NCBI GenBank assembly: GCA_021324185.1
Contig: JAJPJN010000174.1
Coordinates: 1 to 53,317 of the forward strand
Direction of reading: 5' to 3'
Source of the DNA: Terriglobia bacterium
GTDB lineage: Bacteria > Acidobacteriota > Terriglobia > Bryobacterales > Bryobacteraceae
Length of the DNA stretch: 53,317 bases
Part shown: one piece after another, positions 8,876 to 18,181 of the stretch
How positions within the stretch are numbered: the stretch's first letter is position 1
How the letters are laid out: the number at the start of each line of letters is the position of its first letter
Program-made: the position numbers and the translations under genes
The notes under the pieces: model-generated
What the model was told of the DNA's origin: nothing
Databases searched by the model: none
What the model saw: the letters and a program-made list of their open reading frames with translations, nothing else

Positions 8876-8960
8876 GCGGATGTGGCGGAATTGGCAGACG
8901 CACTGGATTTAGGTTCCAGCGCTCGCAAGGGCGTGAGAGTTCAAGTCTCTCCATCCGCAC
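8876..8960 (+). tRNA. tRNA-Leu (anticodon TAG)
   Basis: An 85-nt class II tRNA. Acceptor GCGGATG pairs with CATCCGC, discriminator A, and CCA is encoded at 8961-8963. The anticodon stem CTGGA/TCCAG encloses TTTAGGT (anticodon TAG). The long variable arm (CTCGCAAGGGCG region) is typical of Leu. It lies 27 bp after dsbD on the same strand. Confidence 0.96.
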
Positions 8961-9050
8961 CAAATCTTTCCAGAAAACACACGGCTCCAAGCCGCCAATT
9001 CATGCTTGGCAGATTGATTTTCAGCCGCAAGGCTGGCATTCTGTACGTGC

Positions 9051-9416
9051 ATGATCAAACGAATTAAGTTTCTCGGCGTCCCTGTACGCGACCAGGACCG
9101 TGCGCTCAAGTTTTACACCGGAAAGCTCGGTTTTCGCGTACTGACAGATCAGCCTTTCTCGGAAAAGCAGCGCTGGATTGAGCTTTCGATTCCGGGCGCT
9201 GAAACCGGCATCGTGCTATTCACCCCGGAAGGTCAAGAGGATCGAATCGGAACGTTCGTCAATACCTCCTGGGAAGTGGATGATATCGACAAGACGTATT
9301 CCGAGCTGCAGAGCAAAGGAGTCGAATTTACCGGGCCTCCGCAAAGGCAGCCGTGGGGGAGCTTCCTGATGCTCAAGGACTCGGAAGGTAATCAGATCGT
9401 CCTCTCCTCCCGCTAG
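9051..9416 (+). CDS. VOC-superfamily (glyoxalase-like) protein
   Basis: 121 residues with one beta-alpha-beta-beta-beta repeat pair typical of the glyoxalase/bleomycin-resistance/dioxygenase fold. Visible pieces are FLGVPVRDQDRALKFYTGKLGF near the N-terminus, a central ELSIPGAETGIVLFTP strand, a WEVDDIDKTYSELQSKGVEF helix, and the ending FLMLKDSEGNQIVLSSR with the metal-site-like Glu. Such short proteins act as dimers on small molecules. The substrate is not predictable. It appears monocistronic, between tRNA-Leu and a convergent TonB receptor. Confidence 0.85.
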   Translation: MIKRIKFLGVPVRDQDRALKFYTGKLGFRVLTDQPFSEKQRWIELSIPGAETGIVLFTPEGQEDRIGTFVNTSWEVDDIDKTYSELQSKGVEFTGPPQRQPWGSFLMLKDSEGNQIVLSSR

Positions 9417-9440
9417 ACCCGCCGAACCGGCCCGCCTCGG

Positions 9441-11645
9441 TCAAAAGTGAAAACGGTAGCGCAACTCGCCGTATATCTGGCGCGGGTTGATCCAATGCGT
9501 TCCGCCGAAGGTATTGGCCGTATCAATCAGATAGCGCGAGTTGCCGATGTTGATCGCATTCAGCGCCAGTGACCAATTCTCGCCGAATCGCTTGCCGATC
9601 GACAAATCAACAGTCGAGTGTGGCGGAAGATGGGCCGGCCCGTCGCCGTTCAGAAATCCAGAACCGAATTGGTAGGCGGGGGTTGCCCATATGTTATGAG
9701 GCAGATTCAGACTGAGTACAGCACTCGCGGTGTTGCGCTGATCGTGATCGAGCAGGAAATTCCCCGCCGGCGCAAATTCCAGCAGCCCTCCAGTAATCGG
9801 CCCGATCCCCTGCGCAAGCTGGTTCGAATAGACCATCCGCAATTGGGCCGTGTGAAAGAGCCGCGGAGATCGTACGCTCACTTCCGTCCCGCTGATAATA
9901 GCCCCGAGGTCCGTCAGCGGAATGAAAATCCCTGAATTGCCCAGCACATCGTGATCCAGAAAATTGCGGGCACTGGTGTGGAACCTGTCAGCTTCCAGGT
10001 TCCAGCCGAAGAAAGGAATGGTCACGCCGAAATCGTGCTGGATGTCGCGCTCTCCCCGTAACGGCACGAAGCCGTAACCCTGCGTAAGCGCGAAGTCGAG
10101 CGACGGACCCTGCAAGCTATCTAGCGGCGGCGGCTGATAGTAATAGGCGTAGTAGCCGCGCAGAACCCAGTGCAGTCGCGGGATCCTGATGGCCGCTCCG
10201 AGGCGTGGGTCGGCAGCATTGTCGATAACCAAGCCATGATAATGACTAACGCGCACGCCCACGTCGAGCGTTAGCCATGAAGTTACTTTGTATTGATCCT
10301 CGGCAAAAACGGCTTCTGAATGCGCCCAGTGCTTTTGCTGCTGATTTAGCACCTGATCCCCCGGATTCGCCATCAACCCAAAAAACGTGTCGCCACGCTC
10401 CGACCAGACTTCCAGCCCAACGGCCACGTTGTGATGTTCCTCTTGCGCCTGCAACACAGATCGTGCCCCAATGTAATCGGATCGATTATTGTCGTTCAGA
10501 ATAAAGGGGGTGTCACTCGGTCCGCCGGCATAATCGGCGCGATTGAAATGGAAATAGGGTGTCAGGATGAAAAGCACACCCGGCGAAAAGGAATGCGTCC
10601 AGTTAAAGCCGATCAGGTAATCGCGCTCGAGGTCCAGATCCGCGATTCCGGATTCCTGTTGCTCCGGCGTGTTCGGAACCTGGTAATGGCTGCCGCGCAG
10701 CGAAGCGATCCAGCGGAATTGATCGTCTCGAGTCGGGTTGTATAGCAGCGACGCAAAGCCACCCACCCCGAAATTCTGATCGTGAATCACCTGCGGAACT
10801 GGCGTCGCCAGCCCCACGTTGGAGCGGTCTGCGTCCAGGCTCAAGTAATACGCCAGGCGCTCGCTATGATTGCCGAAATTGAACTGATCGTCCGTAGAAT
10901 AAAAATTTCCGGCTGATACGATCAACTGCGCTTCATTGTTTCGATCGAAGCCAGATGGGGTCACCACATTGAAAAAACCATACGTCCGATCTCCGTATTC
11001 GCTCGAGTAACCTCCCCGCTCCGTCTGAAGCTCAGCGACATTCTTCGGATCGATCAGCGGCGCTATATTGACGGAGATATTCGTGTTGATCACCGGAATG
11101 CCGTCAAAAAACCAGTTCACCTGGTGACCGCCGCGGATATGAGGCTGATCGTGCACCATGTAAGCGCCGGGAGTGAAGTCGGTAATCATGGCCAGACTAT
11201 TCGTCTGATCAGCCCCGGGTGTTTGCTCAATTTCCTTGGGGGAAACGGCCGTCTGCACCGTCGACGTTTCCGTGTTCAGCCGGCTTGCCTGGCTGCTTAC
11301 TTCGATCCTTTGATTCACAGCAGCTAATTGAAGCTGCAGATGCAGAATCGGGCTTTTCCCCTCACTTACATCCACCTGTTGCTGAAGGTCCTCGAAGCCG
11401 ACGGCCGAGATAAAAACGGTATACGCGCCTGGCTGCACAGCATCCGTTTGAAACTCTCCGTTCGCGTCAGATAGCAGGGACAGCGGCTGCGCCAGACTCA
11501 CGCCCCGTATAACAATCTGTGCGCCCTGAACCGGCCGGTGCTGCGGGTCGTGTACAACCCCGCGCAAAGTAGCCGCAATTGCGGGAACACAGAATACCAG
11601 CGCAGCAAGGCAGCCGCGCGACACTACGCCTGTTGTTGTTTTCAC
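9441..11645 (-). CDS. TonB-dependent receptor with carboxypeptidase-regulatory-like domain
   Basis: 734 residues with a signal peptide ending near AIA. A CarboxypepD_reg-like domain occupies about 25-110 (LRGVVHDPQHRPVQGAQIVI). The plug occupies about 130-240 (HIRGGHQVNWFFDGIPV, ELQTERGGYSSEYGDRTYGFFNV). The rest is an outer-membrane barrel ending in the aromatic YRFHF, as expected for Bam-dependent insertion. At 734 residues it is a conventional-size receptor, unlike the 1200-1300-residue Oar-like paralogues in this window. GAGAGGA lies upstream of the ATG. It starts about 60 nt after a small Cys-rich exported protein on the same strand, and the two probably form one transcript. The substrate is unknown; a metal is possible given the neighbour. 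Confidence 0.9.
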   Translation of the reverse strand: MKTTTGVVSRGCLAALVFCVPAIAATLRGVVHDPQHRPVQGAQIVIRGVSLAQPLSLLSDANGEFQTDAVQPGAYTVFISAVGFEDLQQQVDVSEGKSPILHLQLQLAAVNQRIEVSSQASRLNTETSTVQTAVSPKEIEQTPGADQTNSLAMITDFTPGAYMVHDQPHIRGGHQVNWFFDGIPVINTNISVNIAPLIDPKNVAELQTERGGYSSEYGDRTYGFFNVVTPSGFDRNNEAQLIVSAGNFYSTDDQFNFGNHSERLAYYLSLDADRSNVGLATPVPQVIHDQNFGVGGFASLLYNPTRDDQFRWIASLRGSHYQVPNTPEQQESGIADLDLERDYLIGFNWTHSFSPGVLFILTPYFHFNRADYAGGPSDTPFILNDNNRSDYIGARSVLQAQEEHHNVAVGLEVWSERGDTFFGLMANPGDQVLNQQQKHWAHSEAVFAEDQYKVTSWLTLDVGVRVSHYHGLVIDNAADPRLGAAIRIPRLHWVLRGYYAYYYQPPPLDSLQGPSLDFALTQGYGFVPLRGERDIQHDFGVTIPFFGWNLEADRFHTSARNFLDHDVLGNSGIFIPLTDLGAIISGTEVSVRSPRLFHTAQLRMVYSNQLAQGIGPITGGLLEFAPAGNFLLDHDQRNTASAVLSLNLPHNIWATPAYQFGSGFLNGDGPAHLPPHSTVDLSIGKRFGENWSLALNAINIGNSRYLIDTANTFGGTHWINPRQIYGELRYRFHF

Positions 11646-11704
11646 GTTCCTCTCTCCAAAGCAAAAGCCGCGCCGGATCTAAGGCCAGGCGCAACACGTC
11701 AACT

Positions 11705-12067
11705 TCAGATGAGGAAGAAAGGTGGGCCGCGCTTTTGGTGCGAGCGCTCCCTATTCGATCGAACGCCGCTCGAGGTATATGGCAGGGACTCAGCCCAGTC
11801 GATCAGCAGTCCGGAAGAAACCTGACTCTTAATCGCGAGACTTGCAAAATTAAGAGCAGCCTCGGGGAGCCGCGGCATCGAAAATGGGCACTTGGCCCGC
11901 ACACTTTGCGCGCCAGACGGCGGCATCGAACCGGCCATACTGCACTTGTGTGCGCCGGAGCGCCGGCAACATGCTGGAACGTGCGCGCTGGTTACGTCAA
12001 GGCGCGCCAGATACAACGGCAGGGCACTGAAAATGCTGACCAGGAACAGTGCCAGAAAACGTCGCAT
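11705..12067 (-). CDS. Small exported Cys/His-containing protein of unknown function
   Basis: About 120 residues from ATG 12067 (a TTG at 12070 is the alternative). An N-terminal hydrophobic segment (RRFLALFLVSIFSALPLYLA) looks like a signal peptide or anchor. It is followed by VPACCRRSGAHKCSM, a Cys/His-rich patch that could bind a metal, and the protein ends in a basic stretch plus GPPFF. I do not recognise a characterised family. It lies directly upstream of the TonB receptor on the same strand. A TATACA box at 12079-12084 lies about a dozen bases before the ATG, so the mRNA may be nearly leaderless. A link to metal or small-ligand uptake is inference from context only. Confidence 0.6.
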   Translation of the reverse strand: MRRFLALFLVSIFSALPLYLARLDVTSAHVPACCRRSGAHKCSMAGSMPPSGAQSVRAKCPFSMPRLPEAALNFASLAIKSQVSSGLLIDWAESLPYTSSGVRSNRERSHQKRGPPFFLI

Positions 12068-12119
12068 CAATTGACTATTGTATAGAGCGTGCCGCTGCTG
12101 TTCTGTTACGCTGAGGCGA

Positions 12120-13709
12120 ATGTTCGCTCGTTATCTTGCGCGTATTACAGCTCTGTTATTCGCTTCCCTGCCCCTTTTTTCGGCTCCGCCCACTCCGAAA
12201 CCGAAGCTCGTTGTCGGCATCATTATTGATCAGTTCCGTTATGACTATCTGACTCGCTTCCGCTCCGAGTATCACGGCGGTCTCGACCAGCTCATGACAC
12301 AAGGCGCCGATTTCACCAACGCCTTCTATGCGCAAGTGCCCACTGTGACAGCTGTGGGCCACAGTATTTTTATGTCGGGTGCAATGCCGGCAGTGAGCGG
12401 CATCGTCGGCAACACCTGGTATGACCGCGAAGAGCAAAAAGTCGTCACCAGCGTCTGTGATTGGAATGAAAAGATCGTTGGCGGAGAAAACGAAGCCAAG
12501 CGCCCCCGCTGCACAGACTCTGATCCCGCCTCGCCTCGCCGCTTGCTCGTGAGCACTTTGGGCGATGAGCTCCGTACCGCGCATCCCGACTCCAGGGTCA
12601 TCGGCATCTCCATCAAGGCGCGAGGCGCAATTCTGCCCTCCGGCCACCGCGCCGCGGCCGCGTTTTGGTTCGATGACACCACCGGTCATTTCGTCACCAG
12701 CACGTTCTACACGAGCCAGCTTCCGTTGTGGGCGGCCGCATTCAACGATCGCAATCTGCCGCTGAAATATGTCGACCAGAAATGGCCCGGCTTTCCACAG
12801 TGGGATTTTCGCGCGCCGGCCGGATCGCCTGCCTACGGAGGTATCGCCGCAAGTCCCTGGGGCAACGAACTGATTGAAGCCTTCGCTGAAGCTGCAATTA
12901 CGGGCGAGCAATTAGGCCAACACAACACCCCCGATCTTTTAACCGTTTCTTTTTCTTCCAATGACTATGTCGGCCACCGCGCCGGTCCCGACTCTCCGGA
13001 AGTGCGCGACATGGCGATCCGCACCGATCAGTTGCTGCAAAAGCTATTCCGTTTGATTGACCAAAAGGTCGGACTGAAAAATGTGATCATCGTTCTTTCA
13101 GCGGATCATGGAGTGGCGCCCACGCCGCAGCAGGACGAAGCCACGAAGATGCCCGGCGGCTACATCAAAGGCAGCCCGGAGTCCGTGGTGGAAGCCGCTC
13201 TGGAAAAGCGCTTCGGAAACGGCCCTTGGATCACCCCGGGAGGCGGCGAGACCACGCTCTATCTCAATCGCGAGACAATCGCGAAGGCAACTTCCGGCGG
13301 CAAAGCGATTTCCGAAGAGGAAATCTACGCGGCGGCGCAACAGGCGTTGTTTGCTGCCCCGCAACTCCACGTCGCCCGTGTGTATACGCGCGCTCAATTA
13401 GAAAACGGCGTTTCGGGCGACTTTATCGCGGCGGCGGCAATGAATGGATTTTACGCTCCACGCAGCGGGGATTTGTCATTGATCCTCGAGCCCGGCTACC
13501 TTCCTGGCCGAAGCGGTACCACTCATTTCTCGCCGTATTCGTATGACCGCCACGTCCCTGTGCTGTTTATGGGCCCGGGCATTCGTCCCGGCCACTATGA
13601 CGAAACCATTCAGCCCAACGATATTGCGCCGACCCTTGCCACCATGCTCGATATCCAAACTCCCAGCGGATCAAGCGGTCGCGTATTGACCGAGATGCTG
13701 TTGCATTGA
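12120..13709 (+). CDS. PafA-like alkaline phosphatase / type I phosphodiesterase family protein
   Basis: About 529 residues from ATG 12120, which places a signal peptide (LARITALLFASLPLFSA) at the N-terminus. A longer TTG start at 12078 is less likely. Alkaline-phosphatase-superfamily motifs are visible: VVGIIIDQFRYDYL (first metal Asp), a VPTVTAVGHS segment with the Thr nucleophile, SSNDYVGHRAGP, and SADHGVAPTP with metal Asp/His. The pattern matches PafA-type periplasmic phosphatases that release phosphate from monoesters. The last 39 bp overlap the 3' end of treZ on the opposite strand. It is divergent from the small exported protein. Confidence 0.87.
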   Translation: MFARYLARITALLFASLPLFSAPPTPKPKLVVGIIIDQFRYDYLTRFRSEYHGGLDQLMTQGADFTNAFYAQVPTVTAVGHSIFMSGAMPAVSGIVGNTWYDREEQKVVTSVCDWNEKIVGGENEAKRPRCTDSDPASPRRLLVSTLGDELRTAHPDSRVIGISIKARGAILPSGHRAAAAFWFDDTTGHFVTSTFYTSQLPLWAAAFNDRNLPLKYVDQKWPGFPQWDFRAPAGSPAYGGIAASPWGNELIEAFAEAAITGEQLGQHNTPDLLTVSFSSNDYVGHRAGPDSPEVRDMAIRTDQLLQKLFRLIDQKVGLKNVIIVLSADHGVAPTPQQDEATKMPGGYIKGSPESVVEAALEKRFGNGPWITPGGGETTLYLNRETIAKATSGGKAISEEEIYAAAQQALFAAPQLHVARVYTRAQLENGVSGDFIAAAAMNGFYAPRSGDLSLILEPGYLPGRSGTTHFSPYSYDRHVPVLFMGPGIRPGHYDETIQPNDIAPTLATMLDIQTPSGSSGRVLTEMLLH

Positions 13710-15446
13710 TGCGAAGGCGTGCGGAGCCAGAATAGCCACCGAATCGGGCGGAAGCTCGATTAATCCCGGACGCAGGTCCCAGCGCTCGCTGGAAGACAAT
13801 ACTCCGCGCGGCATGCAATTGATGGGAATCGGCTGCGTCTCGCTCGCAAGATTACAAACTACCTCCACGCTGCCCCGCCGCAGAACAAGCCATTGCGCAT
13901 GTTCGTCAAAGCTCACTTCCACCTCCGTGAGCCGCCCGTCCGTCAGTTCGGAACTCGAGCGCCTCAATGCAATCAGTTGCTTGTACCAGGCAAGCAATTC
14001 GGCGTGTGCGCCCTCGGTTATCTCATTCCAGCGCAATTTCGATCTTTCGAATGTGACTCTGTCCTGCGGGTCTGGCACATCTTTGGCATCCCATCCAAAG
14101 GCTTTGAATTCGTGCTGGCGCCCGTCTGACACTTTCTGCCCGAGCTCCTCATCCTCGTGTTGCGAGAAGTATTGAAAGGGAGAGGATGCGCCGAATTCTT
14201 CGCCTTGAAACAGCATGGGAACAAATGGCGAGGTCAATACCAACGCAGCGGCGATCTTCTGCCGTCCCACGTTCACTAAATGGCACAGACGTTCCCCTTG
14301 CGCCCGATTGCCAATCTGGTCATGATTTTGCGAATACGCCAAAAAGTGCCAGGCTGAGAGTCCGATTACCGGCCGCCCATGAATGTTGCCGCGATGCGGC
14401 GAATAGATTCCGTCGTACACGAAAACTGACTTGAGCGCTTTAGCGAGTTGGGACAGTGAGCCGAAATCTTCGTAATAGCCATTGCGCTCGCCGGTCAGCA
14501 CCGTATGAAGAGCATGATGAAAATCGTCGCTCCATTGCGCGTGAATTCCGTATCCCGCTGCTTGGCGGCTCCTGACGATGCACGGCGCATTGAGGTCGCT
14601 TTCTGCAATCAGCACCAAATGCCGGCCAACGCGTGCTGAAAGCGCCTCAACTTCGGAGGTCAGAAACTCCAAGAAATGGATCGCTGAATTGTCCACAAAC
14701 GCGTGTACCGCATCCAGTCGCAGACCATCAAAATGATAATCCCGCAGCCACATCAGCGCATTGTCGGCGAAGAATCTGCGCACTTCGTTGCTGCCCTTAT
14801 GATCGAGGTTAACGGCCTGCCCCCATGGCGTCCTGTAGGCATCCGTCAGGTATGGCCCGAACTTGCCCAGGTAGTTGCCTGCCGGCCCGAAGTGGTTGTA
14901 CACCACATCCAGCACGACAGCCAAGCCGCGCCGGTGACAGATATCGATGAGCAACTTCAGGTCGTCCGGCGTGCCGTACGCATGGTGAGGCGCGAACAAA
15001 TCGACACCATCGTATCCCCAGCCCCATGGGCCGGAAAACTCGTTTACCGGCATCAGCTCAATATGGGTTATGCCGAGGTCCAGCAGATAATCAAGCCGGT
15101 CGACGATAGCGCGAAACGTTCCTTCCGGCGTGAAGGTACCCACGTGGAGCTCGTAGATAATCGCGCTCGATAGCGGCTTCGGCTGCCAGTTCTGATCCGT
15201 CCAGGGAAACGCGGAATGATCAACCAGACGAGATAAACCGTGAATGCCGGAAGGCTGCCAGGCAGATCGCGGATCGGGAAAAGGTCCTTCGCCATTGATC
15301 AAGAATCCATAATCCGTTCCTGGCCCCGCCTCTCTTGATTCGATGCTCCACCAACCACCTCCCGTGGGCATCATCGACTGTTTGCGCTCGCCGATCTGAA
15401 CGGCTACCTCATTGGCGAGCGGGGCCCAGAGTTGAAACTCGTGCAT
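13671..15446 (-). CDS. treZ: Malto-oligosyltrehalose trehalohydrolase
   Basis: 591 residues. An N-terminal CBM48/E-set domain (about 1-90) precedes a GH13 barrel. Typical GH13 regions are VVLDVVYNHFGP, FDGLRLDAVHAF (nucleophile Asp), VLIAESD (acid Glu) and SQNHDQIGNR (transition-state Asp). PWGWGYDGVDLFAPHHAYG is TreZ-like. It cleaves the trehalose moiety from maltooligosyl-trehalose made by TreY. It starts 3 nt after the treY stop on the same strand, so the genes are translationally coupled. No treX debranching gene is present in the window. The 3' end overlaps the PafA-like gene tail to tail. Confidence 0.95.
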   Translation of the reverse strand: MHEFQLWAPLANEVAVQIGERKQSMMPTGGGWWSIESREAGPGTDYGFLINGEGPFPDPRSAWQPSGIHGLSRLVDHSAFPWTDQNWQPKPLSSAIIYELHVGTFTPEGTFRAIVDRLDYLLDLGITHIELMPVNEFSGPWGWGYDGVDLFAPHHAYGTPDDLKLLIDICHRRGLAVVLDVVYNHFGPAGNYLGKFGPYLTDAYRTPWGQAVNLDHKGSNEVRRFFADNALMWLRDYHFDGLRLDAVHAFVDNSAIHFLEFLTSEVEALSARVGRHLVLIAESDLNAPCIVRSRQAAGYGIHAQWSDDFHHALHTVLTGERNGYYEDFGSLSQLAKALKSVFVYDGIYSPHRGNIHGRPVIGLSAWHFLAYSQNHDQIGNRAQGERLCHLVNVGRQKIAAALVLTSPFVPMLFQGEEFGASSPFQYFSQHEDEELGQKVSDGRQHEFKAFGWDAKDVPDPQDRVTFERSKLRWNEITEGAHAELLAWYKQLIALRRSSSELTDGRLTEVEVSFDEHAQWLVLRRGSVEVVCNLASETQPIPINCMPRGVLSSSERWDLRPGLIELPPDSVAILAPHAFASMQQHLGQYATA

Positions 15447-15449
15447 CCT

Positions 15450-18098
15450 TTATTGCTCCGCTAATAATGCGACTGGAAAATCCCGAAAAATGTCCGCCGC
15501 CGCAACTCGCCCGCCTCGAAGATTCTTGCCGGTCAATCGATTCAGCCAGTTCTTTTCAGGCAGAGAGATTGAAGTGTCGCCCCATTCATCCTGAAGCGTC
15601 AGCACTAGCCTTGGCACAACCACGGCGACGCTCTCACCGCGCATGTAACCCACGACGTGTTCCGCGCGGCTACCGCTTGCGCCCAACGGTACATACGCGC
15701 CCTGCTTCCCGAATACTTCCGGCCTTTCGCGCCGCAGGTGCAGTGTATGATAAACCGTCCAGAGTTTTGGCAGGCCCTCGTCGCTGCGGCGCAACACTTC
15801 TGAGGCGCCTAACTCGGGCAATTCCTCCAGCAGCTTTCTGTGGCATTCGTAATGTACAGGCCGGCGATTATCCGGGTCGACCAGGCTTAAGTCCCACAGT
15901 TCTGTACCTTGATAGAGATCGGGAACACCGGGCGAAGTCAGTTTCAAAAGCACCTGGGCGAGCGAGTTCACGCGCCCCGGCTCAATCAGCGTGCTCACAA
16001 ACTGCTCAAAGTCGCCGCGGAACTCGGCGTCCTTGTAAATGCTCTCAATAAAGAATCGCACCGCTTCTTCAAATTCTTTGTTGGGGCTTAGCCAGGTTGT
16101 GTCCTGCTTTGCTTCCCGCAAAGCCTTTTCCATGTACGGCAGTAGCCTGCCGGTATCGATGGGCCACGCGCCCACCATCGTTTGATACAAAAACCACTCC
16201 GTGTTTCTGCCTGGCCAATTATTCTTTTTGTATTTTTCGTTTGCAGAGCTCCATCGCATGACGGCTTCCCGCCATGGCTCTGGGATCTCGGAAAGCAGAT
16301 TGATGCGCGCTCGCACATCTTCGCTGCGCTTGGTGTCATGAGTGGAAGAGGCCAGCATGGTGTGCGGGTGCGATTTCTGTGCTTCACAGCAGAAGGCATG
16401 AAATTGTTCCGTACACACACCGAAGCGCCCCGGGTCCCCACCGACTTCATTCAGTGAAATGAGGCGATTGTAGTCGTAAAAGAGAGTATCTTCCACGCCC
16501 TTTGCCATGGCCGGCCCGGTGAATTGCTGAAAGCGCATCACGAATTCGGATTCCATCGCGCCTCGCACCCGCAGTAAAAGCACGTCGCCAATAAAATCAA
16601 ATAACTCGCTATCCAGTTCCGTACGATTTGCCTTGGCCGCAGTCACCGCCTCATTGATGTAGCGAATATCGTCATCGGTAAGCTCATTGCGCTCAGGGAC
16701 AACGTAAGTTCGATAAACGGGAAAACACGCCGCTAATTCGCGGATGGCGCGAATGACATCATGCTGCGTAAAATCGCGCCGGTCGCGATGTGACTCGCAA
16801 ATTTCCGTGAACAGCGTCGCCAAACGATTCACGTCGCTCCCCAGCAGATCGCGCAGGACGCGATGTTTTCGGTCGCGTACGGCGGTCGCGTAATCCACCG
16901 TCTCGCCGGTAAATTCACTGTAGATTTCAGTGAAGAGTTGTTCGTTGTGCGAGTTGACGAATAAACCACCAGCCTGATTCAGGTAATCGTACCCGGTAGT
17001 CCCATCGATCGACCAATCCTGGCGCAGCCTTTCGCCCGGTTCCAGAATTTTTTCCGCCACAATCCAGACGTCTTCTGCGTTTTCGCGCAGACGCTTGAAG
17101 TACAGCTTCGGATCGCGCAGCCCGTCCGGATGATCAACGCGCACTCCATCCAGCACGCCCTCGTGCAGCCATTTGAGCAGCAGAGCATGCGTGTCTGCAA
17201 ACACGCGTTGGTTCTCCTGCCGCAGTCCCACCAGTGTATTGACATCAAAAAACCGGCGGTAACCAAGATCCTGCTCAGCAGTCCGCCAGAAAGCCAGCCG
17301 GTAATTTTGCTGCTCCAAAATATCGTCCAGCCGGTCTGGATCGCTGTTGAGTTCATCGAGAACTCTATCCATCTGCTGTGCAACGCATCGATCTTCTGCA
17401 AAAAGGCGATCCAACTGCTCCCGAATTACCCGCCGGTCTCGATCCCGCTGTACAACATCGTCGTAGTTCGTCGAGGTCGGCGCAGGCAATTGCGCCAGAG
17501 CATCCGCCAGAAAAGCCAGATAATCCGACCCGCACATTTGCGCGGCGCGCCCGAGAGGTCTCGCCAAAGATCGCGGAGCGGCAGGAAGCTCATGTTCCAA
17601 ATATCGGACGAAGAACTCGCCGCCCGACCGGCGCACTTTCAATTCGCCACGCGCCAGAACGCGTCCGTAATGGTCTCCCAGAATGGGCACCAGCAGTTTG
17701 TTGCGAAGGCGCTCTTGCGGCGATTGCCAGTCGATATCAAAAAAAAACGCGTACCGGCTCGCAGGCCCGTTCTCCAGAACATCCCACCAGTAGCGATTTC
17801 GGCGACCGCTGATTGCCATGTGGTTGGGAACAATGTCCAAAACCTGGCCCAGGTGATTGCGGCCCAGCTCGAGGCAAAAACGCTCATGCGCTGGTGCGCC
17901 GCCCAGTTCCTCGTTGACTCTGTGCGGATCTACAACGTCGTAGCCATGCTTGCTGCCCGGCGCCGCTTGCAGATAGGGCGAGCTATACACATGCGAAATA
18001 CCCAGTTCGTGCAAGTAATCGGCTATGCCTGCCGCAGCATCAAAGCCGAACTCGGCATGCAGTTGCAGCCGGTACGTTGCCGTCGGTATCCTCGCCAT
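15450..18098 (-). CDS. treY: Maltooligosyl trehalose synthase
   Basis: 882 residues, within the usual range. The N-terminal ATYRLQLHAEFGFDAAAGI and YSSPYLQAAPGSKHGYDVVD are TreY signatures. Catalytic regions are VRVDHPDGL (Asp), VWIVAEKILEPGE (Glu) and STHDTKRSEDVR (His-Asp). The C-terminal PDLYQGTELWDLSLVDPDNR is diagnostic. TreY rearranges the reducing end of maltodextrins into a trehalose unit, which TreZ then releases. Together they make trehalose from glycogen-type glucans for osmotic or desiccation protection in soil. It is divergent from the UxaA-family gene across an 83-bp gap. Confidence 0.96.
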   Translation of the reverse strand: MARIPTATYRLQLHAEFGFDAAAGIADYLHELGISHVYSSPYLQAAPGSKHGYDVVDPHRVNEELGGAPAHERFCLELGRNHLGQVLDIVPNHMAISGRRNRYWWDVLENGPASRYAFFFDIDWQSPQERLRNKLLVPILGDHYGRVLARGELKVRRSGGEFFVRYLEHELPAAPRSLARPLGRAAQMCGSDYLAFLADALAQLPAPTSTNYDDVVQRDRDRRVIREQLDRLFAEDRCVAQQMDRVLDELNSDPDRLDDILEQQNYRLAFWRTAEQDLGYRRFFDVNTLVGLRQENQRVFADTHALLLKWLHEGVLDGVRVDHPDGLRDPKLYFKRLRENAEDVWIVAEKILEPGERLRQDWSIDGTTGYDYLNQAGGLFVNSHNEQLFTEIYSEFTGETVDYATAVRDRKHRVLRDLLGSDVNRLATLFTEICESHRDRRDFTQHDVIRAIRELAACFPVYRTYVVPERNELTDDDIRYINEAVTAAKANRTELDSELFDFIGDVLLLRVRGAMESEFVMRFQQFTGPAMAKGVEDTLFYDYNRLISLNEVGGDPGRFGVCTEQFHAFCCEAQKSHPHTMLASSTHDTKRSEDVRARINLLSEIPEPWREAVMRWSSANEKYKKNNWPGRNTEWFLYQTMVGAWPIDTGRLLPYMEKALREAKQDTTWLSPNKEFEEAVRFFIESIYKDAEFRGDFEQFVSTLIEPGRVNSLAQVLLKLTSPGVPDLYQGTELWDLSLVDPDNRRPVHYECHRKLLEELPELGASEVLRRSDEGLPKLWTVYHTLHLRRERPEVFGKQGAYVPLGASGSRAEHVVGYMRGESVAVVVPRLVLTLQDEWGDTSISLPEKNWLNRLTGKNLRGGRVAAADIFRDFPVALLAEQ

Positions 18099-18181
18099 CT
18101 CCCCGTAAGAGGCTGTATCCGTAAGGATGGTTTCTAAGGCTCCGGAGTACCGCCAGGACGTACAGTGAAGATAAGACCTTC

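Noticed and set aside
8876-9050. Genomic island after tRNA-Leu
   Set aside because: Flanking genes are ordinary (dsbD, VOC protein) and no repeat of the tRNA 3' end is visible.
12156-12911. 251-residue antisense ORF within the phosphatase
   Set aside because: It has no motifs and lies entirely within a confident gene with intact catalytic residues.
15335-16051. 238-residue ORF opposite the treZ/treY junction
   Set aside because: It overlaps two confident genes and has no recognisable sequence pattern; GC-driven antisense frame.
17130-18137. 335-residue ORF opposite treY
   Set aside because: It lies wholly over a strongly conserved treY frame, with no family motifs or ribosome site.
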